Under the pieces are notes generated by a model. That model saw only the letters and a program-made list of their open reading frames with translations, did no database searches and had not been told where the DNA came from. A DNA stretch of 53,452 nucleotides from positions 1-53,452 of the forward strand of contig JAAMXP010005731.1 of the NCBI GenBank assembly GCA_019693395.1, given 5' to 3'. Source of the stretch: Ettlia oleoabundans (lineage: Eukaryota > Chlorophyta > Chlorophyceae > Chlamydomonadales). The number at the start of each line of letters is the position of its first letter. Position 1 is the first letter of the stretch. Positions 36,342-47,800 of the stretch are shown piece by piece. The translations under genes and the position numbers were made by a program.

Positions 36342-39300
36342 TCAGGGCATAGGCATGATGACGGGCCGCCAGCTTGGTGGGATCAAGCTGCGGCAAGTGA
36401 AGGGGAAGAATACATGTAGGGCTTACACAGCAAGTCAGCTGACAGAAGGGAATCAAGCTAGGCACCAGTGCACATTACGGCAAAAAGGCTGGCAAGTGTG
36501 AAGATGCGACAGCAACGCTAACACCAGCAGCAAGCATTGGCAGCCAAAAAACGCCTCACTTGATCCAGGGGCCCATCTTTGCCTCCATTTCAAACCGCCG
36601 GATCATGCGCGCTGCCTTGTCTGCCTCTTCCTCCAACTCTTTCTCTAACTTGCGCTCAGCCTCTGACAGTACCTCCACTCCTTTCTCTATACTTGCCTCA
36701 GTGGCCTTGAGCTCCCGCGAAAGGTCTGCACCATCAGGAGCCCAGGAAAATGCCGCGCTGGCATGGGTGGCGATAAGGTCAGGGGGGAACGAGCGAATTA
36801 TCGCTGGCTACGCCAAAGCGACTTAACACATCAGCCATTCAATCGTGCCTGGTAAGCTGCTAACTGGCAGCCCAACAGACTAGTGTGCTGAGCTAGCCGC
36901 ATCTGAGTTGAGCACCCACCTCGCTCCAGCACTGTGAAGCCGCGGCCAAAGGAGCGCAGGTCGTCCTCAAGCTCATACTCCACCTGCGTGGGAAAGCGTG
37001 AAGATTTTGAAGAAAACTCGGCATTGTCACAAGAGGAAGCTAGAAAATTTCAGGGAGGGTGGCGAGGAGAAAAGACACGAAGATAGAATGTTAGAAGGAA
37101 GGGAGGTGCACAAGGGAGGGGCTTCTGTCAATGATGTAGTGCGTGCAAATCAGGGAGGCCAGGAGTGATAAGGAGCATGCAACAGGCGCTTGGGAAGGGG
37201 ATGTGACAGCGCCTCCGGTAGCTAGGGAGCAACATATCCAGCTGCACCTGGAGCAGGGTTGAGCGGCCCAGCACAAGGGTTGCTCCCTGTTAGTAGCTGG
37301 CTTCCCACTTTCAACGCCGCCATACAACAGGAGCTCTTCCGAGCAGGGCAATCTGGGATGTTTTGTGTCGTCCCAATGCAACAAAAGGACAAAGGTGAGA
37401 CTTGCCCAGACAAAGGTGAGACTTGCCCACATTACAATACCGCACCTCTTGTGCCTTGCGGGCAGCTGCAACCTGCACCTTCTCAGGCAGGGTGCGCTGT
37501 GGTGGGTGCGGCGGGCAGCTGTTGTCGGTAATGATGAACTTGCTCCAGTCCAGCCCCGCACGTTCAGCTGCCGCCTTCAGCTCTGGAATGTCTTCCTCAG
37601 GCAGGCTGGCAGCACTGCAGTGCAATAAGGCACAAAGCCATGCACAGCAATGCGAGAATGGACGGGCACGACAGGGAGCGCACAGATAGGAGGCCTAGAG
37701 AAGCAAGACAGGTAGTGCACGTTGGGCACCGAGAGGAAGCAGCAGGGGACACGTCCCAGTGGCTGAGTGTTGGCAGAGCTGGGCCAGCTCGAGTTTGATT
37801 GCAGGGGTGCTCACCGTGTGTATACTGTGGCGCCGCCATACCCCACCCTACAACACATCAATGGCACAGTGGTTAGTGATGAAGGCAGAATGTGAAACAG
37901 CACCACTACGATAGGCAATCCAGTCAGTATTTATATCTGGCGATGTATGCTTCTCAAAGTGGTTGTGAAGACGGCACAACACGCACCAGGCGTCGTTTTG
38001 GCCGCGGTAGTAAATGAACACGTATTCGTCAGGCTTGTAGGCCAGCACATACCTGCAGTACACTATCAGCACAAGTGCAGCACGCGGCTGATCGCGAAAC
38101 GAGGAAGGATGGGCACCTTGTCTTAAGCTCACTCGCAAGCACAGGGCCATGTGTGGCAATGACGTGCGTTAAGGTGACACGATAGAGCAGGCAGACTGCT
38201 AGTCAGGGGAGCCACAGCAATGCATACAATGTACGTGCATTGACAAATCTGTGAGCAGTAGGACTTAAGCTGGGACTTAAAACCGGCCCGGCATGTCATA
38301 TGCAGCTGGTACTGGCTGCCCCACTGACCCACCACGTGTCTTGGTAGTTCAAAAACTCATTGTCCTTGTTGACGAGCACCGCAGGTGTGGCAGAATCCTC
38401 CTGAAAGCAGCAAGCATCAGCATGCCAGGTGAACTTGCAAGGAAGGGCAGTGCGTGCACTGAACTCCCCACAGCTGCCCAATGCCGCATGAGACTGTTTA
38501 ATGAGCTCGCATACCGTTGACAGCCATGCATCGTCAGCACAATAACGGCATCACATGACTGGCAATCAAAGCAGACACACTTGCACAAAGCGCTGCATGG
38601 TTGAGCGTTCAATAAAATCGGGGTCTCCTGAAATAGGGTCCGTCAGCGGGATGCGCCAGTTGATCTTGGCAAACACCTTGCCTGCGGGGAAGACAAATTC
38701 TGAGATTATGCCAACTTATTTGGACTGCACACGTCTCTCCGCATGTAAATGTTGTGCAAAAACACGCGGTAAAACATACGGCTTGTATTGCTTGGGCCAT
38801 GCTGGATGTGTGGGCACATGATAAACATGGCAAATAAGCCTTGCAGTTGCTGTGTGGTTGCATGGCACGGGGATGGCAGGTGGAGAGCATGCCAAGGAAA
38901 TTAAGTGCACCGTAAAATGTGATCGACCAGCGGCCATATTTTACACAGACTTGCCTGGTTCTGGGCTGGCAAAGTAGTGCTCTTGGCAGTCAAAGGTGTC
39001 AAACAATGGGTTCAACCCAGCTGCAGCAACAATATATTTGAACCTTGCGTCAGGCGCTGGAGACAAGGCGCGGCAACAGCACAACATTGCTGCTACTGGG
39101 CGGGGCTGGAATTACAGCGGGCATAGATGATGGGCCCTGCCTGGCCCTGGGTGCTGCTACAAGTGCGCACCCGTGATGTACCAGCGACCCTGAAAATTGG
39201 AGAGGTCGAAGTTGTTATCTAACGAGCAATCGGGAGGCACTGGGTACAGGCCTGCAAGGTGAGACCGAGTTCTGTTGCATCAGCACGCACAGCATTCAGA

Positions 39301-40170
39301 GTAGTCTTGGGCAGCACAGCCCATGATGGCAGCATCAAGCTGGTGCAAGTCAATGCGAGCGCTGGTCCTTAGCTTACAACCTTACCCTCGTCCACTCGCT
39401 GCGGCACACACTTCTTCTCGGAGACAGCACAGGCGGTAAACGTCTCAACAGCAGCATCTGCATACTTGTCGCCGCACTTAATCTGCAAGAAGTCAGGAGG
39501 TACCCAAGTAGGAGTCCTCTCAGGAAGGCTAGTAGGCGGGCATGCGCAGATGGCAGTTGCCCTGGTGTGTGGACGGTGCTGGGCAAGCAGACTAGAAGGG
39601 CATAGGGCTGGCGTCCGCACACGCCTATTAGAAAGCTGGGGCATGCATGGCATTTGCCGACACTATCAAACGGCCCCCCCACCTGACATTCGGTCTCGTC
39701 TGGCCTGCCGTTGCACAGCTGGAGGCACACCAGGTTTTCAGCACATACGGTGTCCGTGAGGCAGTTGGCCAGCGCTGACTGGCAGTTCTGCAGAAGGCAG
39801 CTCCCCACCTTTGCCGTGTCTGCTGCATACGCTGCCAGCTGCCCGCCAGGCGCCAGCAGCACTGCTGCCGACGCTAGCAACGCTGCTGCGCTGGTGGCTG
39901 CTTGCTGAAGAGGTTTGGGTACTTGCTGTTGTGAAGTAGTCCGCTGAGGCTGGTTTGCTATCCGTGCGACGGGTTGGGCTGCCAGCCGTCGTGTGGCGTG
40001 TGCGCAACTGCGCCACGGGCGGAGTTGCGCTGTAGCAGAGCGAGTGGCAGGGCGCTGGGACACCTGCAGGAGATGGAAGACAGCACGTGCCCATCCATAA
40101 TGTGCATAAGGACTGCAAAAAACAGCTGCAAGCCCTAGCGTTGCGAGAGTAGGCAATGGCGCACCTGCAT
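36342..40170 (-). CDS. VDE: Violaxanthin de-epoxidase, thylakoid lumen precursor
   Basis: Converts violaxanthin via antheraxanthin to zeaxanthin in the acidified thylakoid lumen, using ascorbate, for photoprotection. Thirteen exons give 447 residues: 40170-40165, 40063-39683, 39482-39386, 39251-39171, 39020-38955, 38681-38581, 38400-38333, 38052-37987, 37847-37815, 37614-37446, 36983-36920, 36725-36560, 36387-36342. A bipartite transit peptide ends with a hydrophobic lumen signal (ALLASAAVLLAPGGQLAAYA). The Cys-rich domain shows CLLQNCQSALANC and [20 protein letters not shown]. The lipocalin domain runs from NFQGRWYITG through FDTFDCQ and DEYVFIYYRGQNDAW to ITDNSCPPHPP. A Glu-rich helical tail (SEAERKLEKELEEEADKAAR) follows, as in plants. 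One intron (after 38955) is GC-AG. The frame of the last exon is doubtful. Confidence 0.95.
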
Positions 40171-40476
40171 GGCGGGGTACTCGGCGCAGCTCTGGTTGAT
40201 GACAGATGTTTCGATCAGGCTGCTTCAAGTAATCAACGCCATAGCAGGACTGGAATGGGGTGCCTGATCCACCTATGGTCCCGCGAGCCGCTCTTTCCTC
40301 ACCAAAAACAGCCGCTAGAGGCATTCATCGCTGATAAACGAGTTTTGCATCACATTTGGATGTCTTCGCGCAGCGGTGTTGCGCCGTGCGACACCCTTCA
40401 AACAGCTGCCATTTGAGTCCTCCTTCCTGCTGCCGTGAAAAACGCCAGACCGTTGGAGATACAAGCAGGGACAACG
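40171..40476. promoter_or_regulatory. Divergent promoter, VDE (-) / PHD acetyltransferase (+)
   Basis: Only 306 bp separate the two divergent start codons, so the promoters must be compact or shared. A TGA lies in frame 63 bp above the VDE ATG, confirming that the start is not further out. No defined element is claimed. Confidence 0.5.
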
Positions 40477-43400
40477 ATGCCGCCAAAACGGAAGTCGGCC
40501 TTGGAAGAGCTGATCAAGCGGGGTTTTGTTGCCGATGGCGAGCTCCTGCGCTACAAGGTAGGAGACAGAGGGAATCAAGTTATCAAGGGGTTTGGCCCTA
40601 AGCTTACCGCAACTGTAGTGCGCTGCCACCCTGCTGCCGCCAGCGCCGGCTGGCGGTTGTGGGGTCGGCACGAACGTAGTGCTAGCTCGATATGGAACCA
40701 GCTGCTCCATGCTGTCTCAATATTGCAAGTTGTAGAACGGGTGGAATAGGTGTTGCCGCTCATGCCCGCCACCATCTGTCAGCCACCTGCAACTCAAGTC
40801 GTTGACGTTCCCGCCTGTGCCCGCCGATCCTGCCCGTCTTTTCCTTTGACTCTGCCAGAGCAAGCATGGGCAGCTAATGGCGGTCGGCCGTGCACGGGAG
40901 GGAGGCATTGAGGTGGCTGGCGCCAGCAAACTGCTGGGGTACACTGCATTTGAGGAGGTAGCAGGTGCGGCACTTGCTTGTGTTGCAAACACCATGTGCT
41001 CTGCTGATCTAAGCGTTGCTGCGCCGGCAGACCCATTGGTGATGTAGTCTAGCCCTTACGGCAAGGCTCTAATGTTGCGGCGGCTTGCAGGCAGCAAATA
41101 TCACCGGCCTGCAGAGCACACCCACACCACCAGCAGCCGCAGCCTGCAGAGCTTGTCACTGCTAGCGGCAGCCAGCGATGGAGGCGCCCGTCAGCGTGCA
41201 GCTGAGCCTGCTGAGCCTGCAGTGGAGCTTTTGGAGGATGACAACGATGATCTCTGCCACATCTGCGGCTTGGGGGTGCGCCCTACCACTTCCGCCGCTT
41301 GTCCTGCCTGATCATACTGTGGTCCATCTGCTGCCCTCGCGCTGCATGCAAGCTCAAAGCCTGCCCACTGCTTTTGTTGTCCTGCCATTTGCAATTCCAT
41401 TTGAAGCGAGGATTCGCTCCTCAGAGTGCGGGAGCATGCTTGCAGATATAATAATTTCAGTTAGAAGGCGTCCAAATCCATCGCCCTTTTGTGTCGCTCC
41501 CGCTTGCAGGGTGATCTCATGTGCTGCGAGACCTGCCCAGGCGTCTTCCATGCATCCTGCCTCGGCCTGGCAGCGCCACCGGAGGGCGACTACTATTGCC
41601 CGCTTTGTAGATGTGCCATGTGCGGCATTGGTGGCAGCGGTGAGTGCCGCTCGCCACAGCAATCAGTTGCTGCTCGTGTCCTAGAATTGTTTAGCTGCGG
41701 AACCTATAAAACCAACACTGCTGCGCTCCTTGGTGGGACAAATCTCATTGCAGCAAACAGTTCTGACTGCTACCAGTGCAGTCTTTAGTGCAGTCGACAT
41801 GTGCTACTGCCAACCCCCTGCCGTTGCAGAGGGCTTCATGCCCACTGGCTGTGTGTGGCTCGACTGCAAGGGCTTCAAGGGGCCAGAACTGTTGCGGCAG
41901 TACGGTCACCCACACATCGCAGCAGAGCCAGCGGCCCGTCCTGCTGCTGCCTCTGCTGCTGGTGTAAAATCAGAACCTCTACCAGCGATATCAGCGGTGC
42001 TCAACAGCAGGGAGGAAGGAGAGGCAGCGAGTGGGGCCGGTACGGGCAATGCTGAAGGCAGCCAGTCAATGCAGGTGGACGGGCAAGCAGCAGCGGCGGC
42101 AGCGGTGGAAGGCCTAGCAGACTTCAGTCAGCTGGAGAGTGCGGCCTGCAGACCTGCGGAGGCGGCACCTGCTCCTCTGGAGGCTGCTGGGTCTACAGCT
42201 GCAGCAGCAACAGCGTCGGATGCAGCGGCAGTGTACTGCCCTGTGACGTGTCAGTGGATGCACCTGCGCTGCTGCCCTCCAGACTTGGCGCAGCAGCTGC
42301 GGAAGGGAGACCCACAGCTGCTCATCAGCTCTGAGTCAGCTGTCACTGCCAGCACACGCCTGGCAGCAGCTTGCAGCGCTGGCCTCATACACCTTGGGAG
42401 TATTGTTGAAGGCACCAAAGCCAGACCTGCCGGTCAAGGCGAGGCTACCGGCAGCAGAAGCGGCAGTGCCCTCCATCCCTTGCCCTTGTCACTCCTGGTG
42501 GTGCGCGGCGCGGCTGCAGCCTGCCCTCACGACTGCCGCGGCTGCACCCCTTGCTACACCTCGGAACAGCGGCAGGAGCTGCAGGTGGCGCTATCCACAG
42601 CCCTGCATGTGCTGCACAGGTGCGGGAGAGTCTTGTGCTGCATGGTCTCCGCTGGGGCACTGCAAATACGTGTGTCGTTAAGCCGCCCTGCTGTTATGAA
42701 CATACATATCATCGGATTTTTCCTTGCTTTTCTGTCATTTGATAGCCACTCTGAATATTTCCCCTGCTGCTGCCTCCATCCCATCTGCAGCTGCTACGAG
42801 CCCTTGCCAGATAGTCGAACTGGGGCAGACATGCTCCCTTTGCTGCTGCGGGGTGCAGTGCTGGCAGGCGGCGAAGCGGACTATAGCGGCATGCACACCG
42901 CGCTGCTGTATGCGGGACAGGCAGTGGTGGCAGTAGGTGAGTCGCACGTCGCTTGTGTTTAAGGGACACAATCCACGCAACATAGCTTCCACTATAAATT
43001 GGCTGTTGCCCTGCTATGCAACCCTGCCTGTGCATCGCTACTCTTCCCCCGCCGTCGTCAGCTATACTGAGCTTACAGCAACACATTGCGTCACCCTGCA
43101 AACTTCTCTGCAGCTGTGTTCCGCTGCTTTGGCGAGCTGGCGGAGGTTCCTGTGCTGGCAGTTCGCCCGGAGCTGCAGCGGCACAACGGTCTGGGGCGCC
43201 TGCTGCTGGCGTCAGTGGAGCGACTGCTGCTGCTGGCGGGAACCAAGGTGCGCAGCTGTTTGCTACCATCACACATGCCAATAGCAAAGCCATGAAAGCA
43301 TGCAGCCGCGGCTGCATGCACGAGCTTCAGTCAGCCTTGCTTTGTTGCAATTGGAATTGGAATAATCAGGTCATGTTATATTGCTCGTGGTTGCCATGTG

Positions 43401-44420
43401 GATGACGTATTGTGCTGCTGACTGTTGCGCCGCTGCCTGTGTGCCCTGCAGGCGGTTCACACTCCGGCCTTCACAGCAGATGGTGCACCCTACCTTGCGG
43501 TACCGCCACCAGGTGCACCAGCCGCTGGCGAGCCAGCAGATGCTGCAGGCCAGCCAGCACAGCAGCAGCAGCAGCAGCAGCCAGAGCTGGCGCCGCCGCT
43601 GCAGGCGCGCTGGGGGTACAGCCTGGCACCAGCAGCGGCGATGCAGGAGGTTGTCAAGCACCCCTTGGTCCGCATGCCTGGAGTGCTGCTGGCGTTCAAG
43701 GAACTTTCTGCAGGCACAGTGCTGCCACCACCGCGGCTTCCTCAGCGGTTGCGGTGGAACGGCGGCAGTGGACTGGATGCTCGGCAATTATTAAAAGAGG
43801 GCTGGCTGGCAGCTGTGACCCCCTCTGCATTGAGTGGAGCTGCTGGACGCCCGCCGCTGCCGCCAGCTGTTGGCCGCAATTCGGTCCGCACCTCCAGGCC
43901 AGAAGCTGCTGGCAAGAGGGAACCCTCAATCTCCCCGTCAGCAGCGGGGAAAGCAGCTGCACAGGCGCGCTCTGCTGCAGCGCAGGCTGTCGGCCTCCGT
44001 CAGCGACAACAGCAGCAGGCGGCAACGCCAAGCGTGGCAGCAGCAGGCGGCACTCCCGCGCAGCAGCAGGCTCAGCAGCAACTGCAGATGCTGACGTTCA
44101 TGCAGCAGCAGCAGATGCTGGCACAGCATGCACAGCAGGATCCCGCACAGCAGGCGCAGCAGGCTCAATCTTATGCCGCTTACCAGCACATGATGCTTCA
44201 GCACCAGCAACAGATGCAGCTGCTGCAGCAGCAGCAGCCGGAGTTGTATGCGCAGTTGCTGGCGCAGTATGCAGCGCAGCACCAGCAGCTGCTTGCGGCT
44301 CAGCAGCAGCAGCAAGTGCTCCTGGCAGCACAACACCTCCCAGTACAGCAGCAACAGCAGCAGCAGGGAATTTCATTGACCAACAAGATGCTGCAACACA
44401 TGCAGCAGCAGCAGCAGTAG
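40477..44420 (+). CDS. PHD-finger GNAT-type acetyltransferase, IDM1/ROS4-like
   Basis: Eight exons give 846 residues: 40477-40557, 40859-40964, 41091-41275, 41510-41639, 41830-42619, 42791-42936, 43114-43247, 43452-44420. Order: a basic start MPPKRKSALEELIKRGFVAD; a SAND-like segment (GASKLLGYTAFEE, then SKYHRPAEHTHTTSSRSLQ); a classical PHD finger (DDLCHICGLGGDLMCCETC, PGVFHASCLGL, YYCPLCRCAMCG); an Ala-rich insert; a second Cys cluster (YCPVTCQWMHLRCC, CPHDCRGCTPC); then a GNAT fold with the acetyl-CoA loop region LQRHNGLGRLLLASVERLLL. The tail is polyglutamine. This is the layout of plant IDM1, a histone acetyltransferase that links histone marks to DNA demethylation. Nuclear chromatin function is inferred. 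The reader specificity and activity are unknown. Confidence 0.88.
43558..44417 (+). repeat. Polyglutamine-rich C-terminal tract
   Basis: CAG-rich DNA encodes Gln runs beginning with a Q7 tract (from about 43558) and dense Gln/Ala/Met sequence from about 44060 to the stop. Such tails are common in chromatin proteins of GC-rich algae and are probably disordered. Confidence 0.85.
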
Positions 44421-44868
44421 CAGCCTGCATGCATGGTGATCCCCTGCAGCATTGTTGGCTGTTGACCAAGGACCCGTTACCGGTTGGCATTCAGTTTTTT
44501 CCAATAGAAGCAGGGTGGCTTCAAACGCCAACTGGTCTGCAAACCGTGTCTGAGGTGGCAAGACAACGCATGTGTAACCAAAGTACAGCATGACGTCTCA
44601 AAGCCTGCGATGACATATGGCCAGCATTAGTCGATTGCCGGGAGAGGGTTGTGCCCCCCTTGCATCAGCAGCTTGGTAGCCGAGTATGTGTGCAAGCAGT
44701 GGCACGACCACTTGTTGTGCCAATGGGGTAGGGTCAGAGTCAGCAGTTGCCGGGCCGGCCATGTCAGCGCTGACAGACTTTGACTATGCAGGCCGACAGC
44801 AGCTTCGTCTGGGGAGTCCTACATTAGCCTCGGACGCACTTCGCTACGATGCTTTGCCCATTGTTGCC
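44421..44868. other. Intergenic region with TGTAA signal
   Basis: About 0.45 kb between two plus-strand genes. TGTAA at 44573-44577 lies about 150 bp past the acetyltransferase stop. The frame upstream of the next gene's ATG stays open to 44686 (MCASSGTTTCCANGVG), so an earlier start for that gene cannot be excluded. Confidence 0.45.
44573..44577 (+). terminator. TGTAA polyadenylation signal candidate
   Basis: TGTAA about 150 bp downstream of the PHD acetyltransferase stop codon. Confidence 0.5.
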
Positions 44869-47800
44869 ATGAAGGGGTTGCTGCGTTGCTGCACCAACCA
44901 GTCCTTCCGGAGCGCAGCTACAACCCGTGTGGGAGCGACCCGCCTTGGCTTGCGCACCATGGCGACAACAGGCCCCTCCGGTGGCTCACCACCCGTGTAC
45001 GAGCCGAGCAAAGAGGAGTTCGCGGTGGGTTTCGCACGGCCGGTAATCTGAGTGGAGGGCTGGTAGTGGAAGCCGAGGTGCAGGTGGCCCACACAACCCC
45101 TTGGACCTCCTGCTTTGTACACCTCACACCTCTGCCTGCCTGCAGGTTCCAGGGCTAGCAGCGGGCAGCCCCTGGAATCAGAAGTCTCTCACCATCAAGT
45201 ATCCGCCGCTCAAAAAGAATATCACTGCTGATGTGGTGGTGATTGGCGCTGGGATTGCAGGCCTGACCTGCGCATACAAGCTGGCCAAGGAAGGTGGGTC
45301 ACCTGCCAACCGATCATTGGTCAAGTGCTGCAGTCATAAAGTGTCATGCATGCAGTTTATCTGATACCTTGTGGCTGCTAAACAGTCACTGGACGACGAT
45401 TGAGCAGGTTGTTGGTTGTTTTGAATCTGCAGGCAAGAAGGTGGTGGTGCTTGAGTCACGGACCCGCGGTGCTGGCCAGACTGGCAGGACCACAGGTGGG
45501 ATGCACCATATGGTGTGCCCCTGCAAATCATGGGCACCACTGTAGCCTTGCATACGTTGCGATACAAGTCACAGGCTGTAGGGTGCTTTGAAAAAGGCTG
45601 GGATTGCCAGAGCAACGCAAAGTGTTTGCAGCCAGGCATCAATCTGACTCCTTTCCCTGCTTGTTCTTTGCTCCTGGGCTGCAGCCCACATTATGACCTG
45701 GCTGGATGACTGTGAGTACTGCTGCTGTAACTTAATGGAAATGAAAGCACGTTGCATATGTTTTAAAGCGCAAATCAGCAAACGGTTTGCAAGTGGTTAG
45801 TTTGATGGCTGGTACTGCCCTCATTTGGACAAATGAGGTATGGGCAACGCTATCTAACCCTTGTCCCCTTTTTTGACCTCCCAACCTTGCAGACTACTAT
45901 GGTGAGGTCCTTGGTGTCAGGTTATAAGCATATTGCAGTCATGCATTTGTGCAGAAGTAAAAGCACCACCGTCTGGCAGCCGCTCAACATGCACATGCCA
46001 CATCTGCATGCCCTTGGCTCCATGAGCTGGCCTACGAGCGTGCCAAGCCATGCAGAGTGCGAGAGCATGCACGGCGAGGAGAAGACCAGGATAGTGGCAG
46101 ATTCGCTGCGTGGAGCCACCAACTGGATCCAACAAGTTTGCCAGGAGGTAAGCTTTGGGGCACGGCAGTCTTGAAGCATCAGAAGTGCTGGGCAATTGCA
46201 GCATGGTAGCGTGGCAGCTGAACGCTGCACACATTCTATACGTCTTTCCAAATGATTCATTCGCGGTACAAGTTGGCAGTAGATATGTGGGTGTTTATCC
46301 ACTGATGTGACTGTGGCGCAGGAGGGCATAGAGTGCAAGTACCGGCGCTTGGATGGGTAAGCCCCTATGAAGCAGTCCTGGGTTAGAACGTCCAAGGTTC
46401 ATTGGGTCAATGCAGATACCATGTCATTCAACAGCCAGAGTGCCACTTGCTCTCAGCCCGCTGTCTGGTACCACTGGTGATTTGTCGGGCCCTTTTTGTC
46501 ATGCAAAGGCTGCAAACCGATTGCCTGTGCCTATCTAGAGCTTTACAGCCCCGCTTGCGTGCTTGCTGGTTGTTTGTTCAATAACCTGGCCTGGTGGCCT
46601 TACCTGGGTCGCAGGTACCTATTCCCTCACGCTACCGGGGAGTCACCTCAGCCAACTACCTCCATGTCTGCGCTGAAAAAAGAGCTGGATGCGTCAATCA
46701 GGTAGAACACACTTGTGCGGCATCGTGGTTTGACAATGCTGGGCTGCCATCATGTGCCGACCCACACTGTTAAGCGGGCCACCGAGTTTGTGGCTGTTCC
46801 ACCTCCATCAATTGGTACCCGGCCCATATCACGCCTGCCGGTTTGGTGCTAGTCAATATCATCCTTCTTTCCATACACATCACACCCCCTGGAATTGTCC
46901 ACCTGTCCATCCCTCTTTGAAGGGCGGGACTAACTGACACGGAGTGGGCGGACCTGGGCGGTGGGCCAGGTGCGCATAGGTTGCTGAAGCAAGGGGCAGC
47001 AGCTGCCCCCAAAGCAGCAGATGTCTGCCTGTCTTTGTCACAGACTCGTGCTGTTTTGAATGGTACCCAATTATCCTCCAGTTAACTCTTTCTCTTGCAG
47101 ACATGCTCCCCCACGCCCATGCCGCTCACCCTGCTTTTTTCTTGCTGTGTCCTGCCGTTGCCTGCCCCAGAGGTTGGTGGGGTTCGTGAGTGCCTACGCT
47201 ACCCCAACAATGCTGACTTCAACCCGCTGATGTATCTGGAGGGACTGGCCGCGGCTGTTGAGCGCTACGGGGGCAAGATATATGAGGGCACTAAGGCATG
47301 GAAGGCAGGCAAGTCAATTGGTGGGGAGAGGGGCCCCCCAGTTGGACAGTTCAGGTAGGGCGGCTACATGGCTTAGATAAAAAGAGGAGCAGCATATTCT
47401 TCTATTTCTACTTACTGTCACCAAGCTTTGTGACCGTTCAAATTCCCTGCTTCTTGCTCCTTTCATTGGACCAGCCCGCGTCAGCAGCTGACGCCCTGCT
47501 AAAAGCTACTGTCCCTTGGCTCTCCCTGCCAGCAGAGGGCGACCGTGTGGAGACTGCTGATGGGCATGTCATCACCTGTGATGCACATGTGATGGCCACC
47601 AACTCCCCGATCAACCACAACCTTGCGGTTCACGCCCGCCAGATTCCCTACAGGTATGCATCAGTGTGGCTGAGCTAAGTCAATGGCTGCTGTGTGCATT
47701 TGCAACAACCAGCTGCTCCTGCTCTTTTTGAGCAGCTGCCCGTCGTGACAGTGACCAGTGCTGCTGCAATCCTACCGCGCACAATAACAAACTCAAGGTC

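Noticed and set aside
40171..40324. N-terminal extension of the VDE frame above ATG 40170
   Set aside because: The extension shares the frame of the transit-peptide exon only by reading through an intron. An in-frame TGA and the ATGCAG|GT junction argue for the short start.
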